Origin: Candidatus Zixiibacteriota bacterium
GTDB lineage: Bacteria; Zixibacteria; MSB-5A5; WJJR01; JAJRUJ01
Length of the DNA stretch: 64,000 nt
Direction: 5' to 3'
Assembly: GCA_020051695.1 (NCBI GenBank)
Contig: JAGVQM010000021.1
Span: 1 to 64,000, forward strand
A program made the translations under genes and the position numbers. Of the stretch, positions 17,920 to 26,123 are shown one piece after another. The notes under the pieces are model-generated. The model was not told the origin of the DNA. It did not search any database and saw only the letters and a list, made by a program, of their open reading frames with translations. Each line of letters starts with the position of its first letter. Position 1 is the first letter of the stretch.

Positions 17920-18819
17920 TTATGATAAGCCCAGCTTGGCCAGTGCCGGTTTGGCCGAGACTTTATGCCGCTGCAACCCGAGCTCCTCGGGCGTGAACCC
18001 CTGGGCCAGTCCCAGCATCTGGAAGTAATACAAAATCGGCATTTCGTATTTCGTTTGATATTTGCGGGAGATCTGTAATTGGCCGAGGTCGTACTGGTCG
18101 AAGCACGTCGGGCAAATCAAACCGACCGCATCCACATCCAGCGCCGCAAACTCGGCAAGATTGTCCCGCATGATTTCCGTTTTCATGTCCTCGTTTTGAC
18201 AGGCCGTACCGCAACAGGACAGGTGCTTGGTCTGCCAGACCGGTGTGGCGCCGATCGCCGCCAGCAGCCGCTGCAGGATCTCCGGTTGTGCCGGGTCTTC
18301 CACAGCCATCACCGCGCCGGGTTTAAGCAGGTGACAACCGTAATGGATGGCCACGCGGAAATTTTCCAGCGGCCGCGTGACCGATGCGGCGACCGCATCA
18401 TATCCGATATCGTCGCGGATGATCATCGCGATATTGCGGACTTCGATCGTGCCTGTGAATTCCCGCCCGATTATTTTAAGCCGCGCATTGACTTTGCCGC
18501 GCAATTCGGCATCGTGTTTTAGTGTATGATTGGCTTCGCGCAAGGTCGAGGTGCAGCCCGAACAGCAGGTCAGCAGGTCCAGGCCGGCTTCCTCGGCAAT
18601 ACAGATATTCCGCGCGGCGAGGGTCAGCCAGTCGAGTTTGTCGGCGGCCTTGTAGTAAATGGGATCGGGACAGCAGGAAAACCCCTCGAGGTCGACCAGC
18701 TCCGCCCCCAGTTTCGGCATCGTCCGGCGGACAGCGGCCTCAAACTGCGAATGTTTGGTGCTGATTAAGCACCCGAAGAAGGGCGCATACTTTTTATGTC
18801 CGTTCCCGTTTTTACTCAT
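17920..18819 (-). CDS. hdrB: HdrB-type heterodisulfide reductase catalytic subunit
   Basis: A 299-residue protein with two CCG domains. The first has [12 protein letters not shown] near residues 12-23, FSCCPDP near 47-53, and [12 protein letters not shown] near 82-93. The second has [23 protein letters not shown] and [11 protein letters not shown]. These Cys sets bind the noncubane [4Fe-4S] clusters that reduce a disulfide in HdrB. The start ATG overlaps the hdrC stop by four bases (ATGA at 18816-18819), showing translational coupling. It is followed after 122 bases by hdrA. Non-methanogens lack coenzymes M and B, so the real disulfide or other acceptor is unknown. Confidence 0.93.
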   Translation of the reverse strand: MSKNGNGHKKYAPFFGCLISTKHSQFEAAVRRTMPKLGAELVDLEGFSCCPDPIYYKAADKLDWLTLAARNICIAEEAGLDLLTCCSGCTSTLREANHTLKHDAELRGKVNARLKIIGREFTGTIEVRNIAMIIRDDIGYDAVAASVTRPLENFRVAIHYGCHLLKPGAVMAVEDPAQPEILQRLLAAIGATPVWQTKHLSCCGTACQNEDMKTEIMRDNLAEFAALDVDAVGLICPTCFDQYDLGQLQISRKYQTKYEMPILYYFQMLGLAQGFTPEELGLQRHKVSAKPALAKLGLS

Positions 18820-19286
18820 GATTTTTTGTCGCCCAGGAGTTTCTGTAATTCATCGACCGGCGGCCGGACCAGTTCGGGCAAGCCGAGCTCCCGCCGCCGT
18901 CTATTGATCAGCTCGGAGACCGCCACCGTGCAGCCGGTAGTGGCCACGGAGTGAAGCAGCGGCGCCACGTTTTTCGGCGAAAGCCCCGCCTGATGGATCA
19001 TATTCTTCAACGCCAGGATGACTTCCACCGGCCGCACATCCTGCGGGCAATGGTCGAAGCAGTTGTCGCAGTTGGTGCATTCCCAAACGACCGAATCTTC
19101 AGTCACCAGCCGGTCGGCCAGCCCCAGGACCGCATCGAGCATGATCTGCCGCGGATTGAAACGCGTGGAATACTGTGCCGCCGGACAATCACCCACACAG
19201 GCGCCGCACTGAAAGCAGAGGGAGTGACCGGCGCCACCGATCATGGCGTCAATTGTCGATTTGAAAGCAAAACTGACTTTGACCAC
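18816..19286 (-). CDS. hdrC: HdrC-type ferredoxin subunit
   Basis: A 156-residue protein with two 4Fe-4S motifs, CFQCGACVGDCP near residues 24-35 and CTNCDNCFDHCP near 70-81, as in HdrC, which passes electrons from HdrA to HdrB. The start is GTG at 19284-19286 with GAGG five bases upstream. It is the first gene of the minus-strand operon hdrC-hdrB-hdrA-mvhD-hdrD-like. Its promoter must lie in the 1.1 kb gap shared with the divergent kor operon. Confidence 0.92.
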   Translation of the reverse strand: MVKVSFAFKSTIDAMIGGAGHSLCFQCGACVGDCPAAQYSTRFNPRQIMLDAVLGLADRLVTEDSVVWECTNCDNCFDHCPQDVRPVEVILALKNMIHQAGLSPKNVAPLLHSVATTGCTVAVSELINRRRRELGLPELVRPPVDELQKLLGDKKS

Positions 19287-20378
19287 ACCTGCCTCGATTC
19301 AAAACTAAGTATCGGCTGATGGTTTGTACCTGATACGGGAAGTACATTGCGTACCGGCCACTCATTACTGCACCAGCCCAATCCCCGGCCCCAGACGCAA
19401 AAAAACCCTCAAGTGAAATTGCGTTTCCGTCTTGTCAAGATTTCCCGACCGGCCGACCCCGAGGTACATAATTAATCGGCAGCCAATCCGTCTATCTTCC
19501 CCGAATCACGTCTCCACCGGACCGGCATCTTCGCCAATTCGCCGGCGTACTCCATTCGTTGAAATATATCGGCATTTAGCAGCGCCAACAAGTAAAAAAC
19601 CCGAAGAAAGCCAACAGGCAGCAGTGATCGGGGAAATATTGACAGAATCAGTTATCATCTTGCGCGCAGCGCACCGGAGTGCAACGGGCCTGATCACCGG
19701 AGGCGGTACACGGGGCGTCCTGCCCGGCAAAGATGACGGTGATGATTATCTATCAGGCGATAAATTGGACAAATATAATCCGCAATAAGTGTGCCCTGGT
19801 CACCTGGAAACGCGGAACAGGTATATTGAAGAATATGTAGGCCCGGGCAAAGATGATTAATATAGTTTTATTTTAACCGATCGCCTGCGCCCGACGGCCG
19901 CCTGTCTCGCCCGGCCCGGCAGGGTGTTTATTCGGTGAGCGCAATTGTCAAAGATCGCGGCCATGCCGTTCACGATCGTGACAATTTCTGCCGAATTCCT
20001 TTTAATGCGGGCCTTTTTCGTTGACAGGTCATAGGGTTGGGTGTAGTATGATAAGGCAGTATATTTTGATCGGGGAACGTGAACCAGCTTGGGCATTTGC
20101 AATGGATGAAGCAACGGAGGACGTTTTCCGAGAATAAAGGCCGGAGGAGGCAGGCCGAGTTTTACTGACGAGTTCGCAGCAGCAGGATCCTCTCCCATCA
20201 AGACGATAGGCATTGTCCGTGGAAGTTGCTTGTGCTGTATGGGGGACGTGCTGTTTGCCGGGGACGCCACCAGCCGGCGCGGGTGCCTCTCACACGAACA
20301 ACACGGTACAGCACGGCGTCGGGCGTAACTGCTACTAGTTGCCAAAGAGATCAAGGTTATCAATATCGAAGGAAGCCA
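19287..20378. other. 1.1-kb divergent regulatory gap between hdr and kor operons
   Basis: No convincing gene. Frames of 118 residues (plus, 19432-19788) and 190 residues (minus, 19857-20429) are open, but they show no family, no good ribosome-binding site and odd composition. The region must contain the promoters of both operons. A TTGACA box near 19639 is visible but without a good -10 at normal spacing. The length is unusual for this compact genome and could hide an untranslated RNA or regulator sites; I see no tRNA. Confidence 0.6.
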
Positions 20379-20669
20379 ATGAAACTCTGGAGAACACCGC
20401 TGGACGCGGACAAGGTCCGTGTCCCGCACGGGGTGGTCAGCATCATCATCGAACGCTGCAAGGGTTGCAGTTTCTGTGTTGAATACTGTCCCCGTGACGT
20501 CCTGATCATCTCAAAGAAGTTCAACAAGAAGGGGTATCACTACCCCGAGGTCATCTCCGCGGGCCTGTGTGTGGACTGCAACCTGTGCGAGGACATTTGT
20601 CCTGAGTTTGCGATTTACTCCGACCCCGAAGAACAACATTCGACTGCCCAAACCAAGGAGAACGCATGA
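20379..20669 (+). CDS. korD: 2-oxoacid:ferredoxin oxidoreductase delta subunit (ferredoxin)
   Basis: About 96 residues with two 4Fe-4S motifs, CKGCSFCVEYCP near residues 27-38 and CVDCNLCEDICP near 64-75, typical of KorD/PorD. The frame is open upstream, but the ATG at 20379 (MKLWRTPLD) has GAAGGAA nearby and starts the conserved part. It accepts electrons from the thiamine-pyrophosphate subunit and passes them to soluble ferredoxin. It is the first gene of korDABC, linked by ATGA overlaps. The assignment to 2-oxoglutarate rather than another 2-oxoacid follows the KorDABC layout and is not certain. Confidence 0.88.
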   Translation: MKLWRTPLDADKVRVPHGVVSIIIERCKGCSFCVEYCPRDVLIISKKFNKKGYHYPEVISAGLCVDCNLCEDICPEFAIYSDPEEQHSTAQTKENA

Positions 20670-21820
20670 GTGACCATGCCGTCTTAACCGGCGAACATTT
20701 CATGACCGGGGATGAGGCGGCCGCCGAAGGCGGGCTGGCCGCGGGGTGCCGATTTTTCGGCGGATACCCGATCACTCCGGCCACCGAGGTGACCGAGCGG
20801 ATGGCCGAGCGGCTCCCCGAAGTCGGTGGGGTTTTCATCCAAATGGAAGATGAAATGGCCTCGATGAACGCCATACTGGGCGCGTCCTGGGCCGGTGTCA
20901 AATCGATGAGTTCCACTTCCGGGCCCGGGTTTTCCCTGATGATGGAAAACTTCGGCCTCGGCATTATGACCGAAACACCCTGCGTACTGGTCAATGTCCA
21001 GCGCGGCGGGCCGTCCACCGGACTGCCCACGCTGGTCGGGCAACAGGACATGCAGCAGTGTAAATGGGGTTCCCATGGCGATTTTGAGGTGATTGCGCTT
21101 TCGCCCAGTTCGCCGCAGGAAGCATTCGACTTCGCCATTCACGCGTTCAACCTCTCGGAACAATATCGGCTGCCGGTGTTCCTGATGATGGACGAGTCGG
21201 TGGGGCATATGTTCGAAAAGGTCGTGATCCCGCCGGCCGATCAGATCAAGCTGGTCGAACGGCGCTACACCACAAAAAAACCGGGCGACTATCTGCCGTT
21301 TCTGCCCGATGAAGACCTCGTACCGCCGATGATCAAATTCGGCGACGGGTACCGGGTTCACGTGACCGGCCTGACCCACGATGAGAAGGGTTATCCGGTG
21401 ATGGAGCAGTCGTGCCACCATCCGCTGGTCACCCGGCTGGTCGATAAGATCAAGAAGAACGCCCACAAAATTTACATGTATGATGAACATTACCTGGATG
21501 ATGCCGAGGTGGTGATGGTTTCCTATGGCATTACCGCCCGCATCGCCCAGCAGGTCGTCGAGGAATGCCGGGCAGACGGGAAGAAAGTCGGCCACCTGCG
21601 GCTGATTACCTGCTGGCCGTTCCCGGAGGCAAAAATCCGCGAACTGGCCGACCGGGGTGTGAAAGGTTTTATCGTCCCCGAAATCAACCTGGGCCAGATG
21701 TCGCTGGAAGTGGAGCGGGTTGCCGGGCGCGGGGTGCCGACGATTTGCGTCCCCAACGCCGGCGGGGCCGTGCACAAACCCGAGGAAATCCACGCCGCAG
21801 TGCGGGAGGTGATTAAATGA
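20666..21820 (+). CDS. korA: 2-oxoacid:ferredoxin oxidoreductase alpha subunit
   Basis: A 384-residue KorA-type subunit without the fused gamma domain. Family blocks are GYPITPATEVTE near residues 34-45, FIQMEDEMASMNAILGASWAG near 61-81, STSGPGFSLMMEN, and VQRGGPSTGLPT near 113-124. The C-terminal transketolase-like domain (MVSYGITARIAQ, LITCWPFPE, EINLGQM) is present. With KorB it oxidatively decarboxylates a 2-oxoacid with CoA, giving acyl-CoA and reduced ferredoxin. The start overlaps the korD stop (ATGA). Confidence 0.92.
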   Translation: MSDHAVLTGEHFMTGDEAAAEGGLAAGCRFFGGYPITPATEVTERMAERLPEVGGVFIQMEDEMASMNAILGASWAGVKSMSSTSGPGFSLMMENFGLGIMTETPCVLVNVQRGGPSTGLPTLVGQQDMQQCKWGSHGDFEVIALSPSSPQEAFDFAIHAFNLSEQYRLPVFLMMDESVGHMFEKVVIPPADQIKLVERRYTTKKPGDYLPFLPDEDLVPPMIKFGDGYRVHVTGLTHDEKGYPVMEQSCHHPLVTRLVDKIKKNAHKIYMYDEHYLDDAEVVMVSYGITARIAQQVVEECRADGKKVGHLRLITCWPFPEAKIRELADRGVKGFIVPEINLGQMSLEVERVAGRGVPTICVPNAGGAVHKPEEIHAAVREVIK

Positions 21821-22680
21821 GTACAGCAGTGACGAATACCGCACCAACCGGCGAACGTCAGGTACAGCACCATCCGAAAGATACGCTGCTGCGCGATGAT
21901 CGTCTGCCACACATCTGGTGTCCGACCTGTGGCATCGGCACCGCGGTGTCGTGTTTTGTCGAGGCCCTGCGGGAAAGCGGGATCCCCGAGGAAAAGTGTG
22001 TGGTTGTGTCGGGGATCGGGTGTACCGGGCGCGTGGCCGGGTACCTCAATCTCGATTCGTTCCACACGACACACGGCCGGGCGATCCCCTTCGCCACCGG
22101 TGTGGCCCTGGCCAATCCGGACCTGCACGTGGTCGTATTCTCCGGGGACGGCGACCTGGTCGCCATCGGCGGCAATCACCTGATCAACGCCGCCCGGCGT
22201 AACATGAACCTGACGGTTATCTGTGTCAACAACTTCATCTACGGTATGACCGGCGGGCAATGCGCTTCCACCACCCCGGAAACGGCGCGGACGTCTACCT
22301 CACCGCGCGGCAATACGGAATATCCGTTTAATGTCCCGTATTTGATGGAGGCCTGCGGTGCTTCATATATCGCCCGCTGGACCGTCCTGCATATTCGCCG
22401 TCTAAAAAAAGCCATGACCGAGGCGCTCAATAAAAACGGCTTTGCGTTCGTCGAAGTGATTGCGCCGTGTTCCACCCTGTATTCGCGCCGCAACAAGCTC
22501 GGCACGGGATACGACCTGATGAAATTCTATCATGACAATGCCGAAATCCGGCACGGCGCCAACACCAAAGACGTGGGCATCGGCTTTCAAACCAAAATCA
22601 TCGTCGGCAAATTCGTCGACATCACCAAACCCACCTTTTTGGAGAAATACCAGGGTAAAACGACGGGAGGTGGGAAATGA
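21817..22680 (+). CDS. korB: 2-oxoacid:ferredoxin oxidoreductase beta (TPP) subunit
   Basis: A 287-residue thiamine-pyrophosphate subunit. It has WCPTCGIGT near residues 28-36, SGIGCTGR near 65-72, the TPP/Mg motif SGDGDLVAIGGNHLINAARRN and then VICVNN near 108-140, and the ITGGQ-equivalent YGMTGGQCAST. The substrate-binding stretch cannot separate 2-oxoglutarate from other acids by eye. Start and stop overlap korA and korC by ATGA. Confidence 0.92.
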   Translation: MSTAVTNTAPTGERQVQHHPKDTLLRDDRLPHIWCPTCGIGTAVSCFVEALRESGIPEEKCVVVSGIGCTGRVAGYLNLDSFHTTHGRAIPFATGVALANPDLHVVVFSGDGDLVAIGGNHLINAARRNMNLTVICVNNFIYGMTGGQCASTTPETARTSTSPRGNTEYPFNVPYLMEACGASYIARWTVLHIRRLKKAMTEALNKNGFAFVEVIAPCSTLYSRRNKLGTGYDLMKFYHDNAEIRHGANTKDVGIGFQTKIIVGKFVDITKPTFLEKYQGKTTGGGK

Positions 22681-23240
22681 GGACGGAATTACGTGTAACC
22701 GGCTTCGGCGGCCAGGGCATCATTCTGGCGGGATATATCATCGGGAAGGCGGCTGCAGTCTATGACGGCAAGCATGCCACGATGGTGCAGGCGTACGGGC
22801 CGGAGGCCCGCGGCTCGGCCTGCTCCTCGCAGGTAATCATCGATGACAAGCCGATCCAGTATCCCTATCTGCGGAAGATGCAGGTCCTGTGCGCCCTGTC
22901 CCAGGAGGGGTACGACAAATTTGCGCCCTTCGTGGAGAAGGACGGGATCCTGTTGTACGACGAAGACCTGGTGGAGTTCAGCGCCGTCCCGGACGTCAGA
23001 ATATTCAGAAGTGTCCCGGCGACACGGTATGCCGAAGAACTGGGCCGGGTCATGGTCGCCAATATTACGATGCTGGGATTTTTCACCGCCCAGACCGGGT
23101 TGGTTTCTCCTGAAGCGATGAAAAAAGCAATTCTCTCGGCAGTTCCCAAAGGTACCGGCGAGTTGAATACCAACGCCTTTGAACGGGGTTTCCAACATCA
23201 GCCGGCCGAGGTCAAGCTCGGCGCCGGTGCGGGGGTCTGA
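22677..23240 (+). CDS. korC: 2-oxoacid:ferredoxin oxidoreductase gamma subunit
   Basis: A 187-residue gamma subunit with the conserved start [13 protein letters not shown] near residues 6-18, the block [16 protein letters not shown] near 39-54, and ANITMLGFF near 123-131. It completes the four-subunit korDABC enzyme. The next gene, hdrA-mvhD, begins only two bases after its stop, so the oxidoreductase and the second HdrA are made from one transcript. Confidence 0.92.
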   Translation: MRTELRVTGFGGQGIILAGYIIGKAAAVYDGKHATMVQAYGPEARGSACSSQVIIDDKPIQYPYLRKMQVLCALSQEGYDKFAPFVEKDGILLYDEDLVEFSAVPDVRIFRSVPATRYAEELGRVMVANITMLGFFTAQTGLVSPEAMKKAILSAVPKGTGELNTNAFERGFQHQPAEVKLGAGAGV

Positions 23241-23242
23241 AC

Positions 23243-25717
23243 GTGGATGATGTAACGAAAATGGCTCTCGATGCCCCGCGGATCGGTGTGTTTGTCTGCG
23301 ATTGCGGTTTGAATATCGCAGGCACGGTCGATACCGCGGCGGTTACCGAGTGGGCCCGGTCGCTCCCGGATGTCGCTTGTGTGGTCCGTAACAAGTACAC
23401 CTGTGCCGATCCGGGTCAGAACGAAATCAGAAAGGCAGTCGTTGAGTACAAGCTCAACCGTGTTGTCGTCGCGTCCTGCTCGCCCCGCATGCACGAACCG
23501 ACATTCCGCGGATGCGTGATGGACGTGGGGATGAACCCCTACCTGATGGAAATGGCCAACCTGCGGGAGCACTGCTCGTGGGTCCACGCCGGCGAGAAGG
23601 ACAAGGCCACCGAAAAGGCCAAGGACCTGATCCGTTCGGCCGTAGCCCGTGCTCGGCACCTCACGCCGCAGGAAGAACTGAAAGTCAAGGTGACCAAGGC
23701 CGCGCTGGTTATCGGCGGCGGGGTGACCGGGATCCAGGCCGCGCTCGATCTGGCCGATTCCGGGCATCAGGTCTATCTGGTTGAAAAGGAGGCAACCATT
23801 GGCGGGATCATGGCCGGTTTGGACAAAACGTATCCCACCATGGACTGCTCCATATGAATACTTGGTCCTAAAATGATTGATGCCGGTCGGCATCCACGGA
23901 TCAAGTTGATGGCCTACTCTGAAGTGGTCAATGTTTCGGGTTTTGTCGGCAACTTCAAAGTCACGGTCAAAAAGAAAACCCGCTACGTCAACGAGAAGGA
24001 ATGTACGGCGTGCGGGGAATGTGTGAAAGTTTGTCCGATAACGAAACCGGATGCGTACCAGACCGGGTTTTCCACCCGCAAGGCGATTTATATTCCTTTC
24101 CCGCAGGCCGTCCCGGCATCGTACCTGATCAACATGGACGACTGTCTGGGGATCAACCCCATTGCCTGCGGCAAGTGCGCCGATGTCTGCGAGAAAAAGT
24201 GCATCGATTTCGACCAGCAGGACAAGTTTATCGATATCGAGGTCGGGGCGATCATAGTCGCTACCGGGATGGATGTCTATGATCCTTCCGAAATCGACGA
24301 GTATGGCTACACGCGGTTTCCCAATGTGATTACCAGCATGGAATTCGAGCGGCTCATCTGCGCCGGCGGGCCTACCGAAGGGCATTTTATCCGGCCCAGC
24401 GACCGCCAGCGGCCCAAGCGCATCGGCTTCATTCAGTGCGTCGGCTCCCGCTCGGCCAAGCGGGGTAACCCGTATTGCTCGAATATCTGCTGCATGAACA
24501 CGGTCAAAGACTGTCTGTTGCTGAAAGACCACTATCCGGATACGGACTGCACGGTCTTCTACATGGATATCCGCGCCTTCGGCAAGAGCTTTGAAGATTT
24601 CTACATGCGCAGCAAAGAAGAGGGCGTCAAATATCTCCGCGGGCTCCCCGGCGAGATCGAGGAAGACCCCGCGACCCGCAACCTGCGCGTGGTGGTGGAA
24701 AACACCAACGGCGGCGGAGTCGATTTTCATGAGTTCGACATGATCGTGCTGTCCACCGGGGTCATCCCGCAAAAAGATTCGGCGGTCATTCGCAAGCTAC
24801 TGACGTTATCGAAAACCTCCGACGGTTTTCTGATGGAAGCGCACCCCCGGTTGAAGCCGGTCGACGCGCCCACGCGCGGCGTGTTCCTGGCCGGATGCGC
24901 GGAAAGCCCGAAAGACATCAAAGACTCGGTAGCCCAGGCGGGCGCGGCGGCCTCCCACGCCAATATTCTGTTGAACGCAGGGCATATTTCGATCGAGGCG
25001 GTCACTTCGGTGATCGATGATTCGATGTGCAACGGCTGCGAGTTGTGCATTGATGTCTGTCCGTACCATGCCATCCAGTCCAACGGCAAGAAAAGCCCGC
25101 CGACGATTATTACGGCGGCGTGTGCCGGCTGCGGCAACTGCGGCGCGGCCTGCCCCACCGGCTCAATCACCATGCGGCACTTCACCGACATGCAGATCGA
25201 AGCGCAGATCGACGCGATCCTCGAAGAGGACGGCGATCAGAAAGTCCTGGGTTTTGCCTGCAACTGGTGTTCGTACGCCGGGGGCGATTTTGCCGGGATC
25301 TCGCGGCTGCAATACCCGACAGACGCGCGGCTGATCCGTACCATGTGTTCGGCGCGGGTCGATGAGGAATTCATTTGGCGGGGGTTCCACAAGGGGGCGG
25401 CGATGGTCCTGGTCTCGGGTTGTCATTACGCCGATTGCCATTACATCTCGGCCAACCGCCAGACAGTCCAGCGGGTTAACCGAGTGTGGGACAAGATGGA
25501 ACGGTTGGGCATCCGCCCCGAACGGCTGCAATTGGAATGGATTTCGGCCGCGGAAGGCCAGAAATTCGCCAAGGTCATGCGCGATATCGAACAGATGCGC
25601 AAACGGGTCACCAAAGAGGAAATCGACGAGACCGTGCGCATCCTGAACGAGGAACGCGACAAGGCCGCGGCCAAGAAAGCCGCCAAAACCGACAAAAAAG
25701 AACAGGCCGCTGCCTGA
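23243..25717 (+). CDS. hdrA: HdrA-MvhD fusion, selenocysteine-containing (in-frame TGA)
   Basis: Read as one 824-residue protein with TGA at 23855-23857 decoded as selenocysteine at residue 205 (MDCSI-U-ILGPKM). It starts at GTG 23243, two bases after korC; ATG 23261 is an alternative. Order: HdrA N-domain ([15 protein letters not shown] near 13-27; [10 protein letters not shown]); FAD fold near 156-190 ([20 protein letters not shown]); Sec205; 4Fe-4S ligands C254, C257, C260 and C264; a Cys-rich region ([17 protein letters not shown]); two more 4Fe-4S motifs near 600-640 ([24 protein letters not shown]); then a fused MvhD domain from about 665 ([30 protein letters not shown]). The tail is Lys/Ala-rich. 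The fusion joins flavin chemistry to the MvhD electron entry, and the operon couples it to the kor enzyme. The SECIS-like hairpin is at 23879-23894. Confidence 0.9.
23855..23857 (+). other. TGA recoded as selenocysteine in hdrA-mvhD (copy 2)
   Basis: The surrounding bases ATGGACTGCTCCATA-TGA-ATACT are identical to those of copy 1 on the other strand. The HdrA frame continues unbroken for 619 codons after it. Confidence 0.86.
23879..23894 (+). promoter_or_regulatory. Candidate bacterial SECIS hairpin in hdrA-mvhD (copy 2)
   Basis: GATGCC (23879-23884), loop GGTC, GGCATC (23889-23894). The loop begins 27 bases after the TGA, the same distance as in copy 1. The encoded peptide DAGRHP could be written with many codon choices, yet both genes keep the exact self-complementary ones. 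Confidence 0.8.
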
Positions 25718-25729
25718 ACGGGTTGAACC

Positions 25730-25879
25730 ATGACAAACTTCCGCTGCATGAAATGCGGGCACGAATTTGAGGACCCCTGGTCCAAAGATGATGATCATGA
25801 GGTCTCCTGTCCGCAATGTAAATCGAACAGCTGCCGCCGCCTGAAACCGAAAAAGGCGCCGACGCCGGAAAAGAAATAA
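25730..25879 (+). CDS. Small zinc-ribbon protein
   Basis: A 49-residue protein (MTNFRCMKCGHEFEDP...) with two Cys pairs, CMKC at residues 6-9 and CPQC near 28-31. These would bind one zinc, as in rubredoxin-like or FmdB-like ribbons. The tail is Lys/Pro-rich. It starts 12 bases after the hdrA-mvhD stop and is followed at once by a terminator, so it is the last gene of the kor operon. The function is unknown; tiny zinc ribbons often accompany redox operons. Confidence 0.8.
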   Translation: MTNFRCMKCGHEFEDPWSKDDDHEVSCPQCKSNSCRRLKPKKAPTPEKK

Positions 25880-25921
25880 TCCCTGCCCGGCCGGGAAACC
25901 GACGAGCAGTGAGTGTTGATT

Positions 25922-25947
25922 AAACGGCCTCGTGAGGGGCCGTTTTT
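25922..25947 (+). terminator. Rho-independent terminator of the kor operon
   Basis: AAACGGCCTC-GTGA-GGGGCCGTTT followed by TT. A ten-pair stem (one G-T pair) with a four-base loop and T-run, 43 bases after the zinc-ribbon stop. Confidence 0.88.
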
Positions 25948-26123
25948 CTATTGGGTTACTACGCCTTACTCTCGCAGCGAATTAGAGCAGTGGTGTAATT
26001 CTGACCACCCGCAACTTTTTCGGGAATTTTTCGTCTGCTTATGCAGTACTGATGTAGGTTACCGTCTGGCGTTACGGGGTCTGCGGAAGGTGACACTTAA
26101 AAACCTGGTCTCGGGGGTGGTGC

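Noticed and set aside
19432-19788. 118-residue plus-strand frame in the hdr/kor gap
   Set aside because: Basic, low-information sequence with no recognisable domain or good start; treated as non-coding.
19857-20429. 190-residue minus-strand frame upstream of and overlapping korD
   Set aside because: Runs antisense over the conserved korD start, has no ribosome-binding site or family signal, and its residues look like shadow translation.
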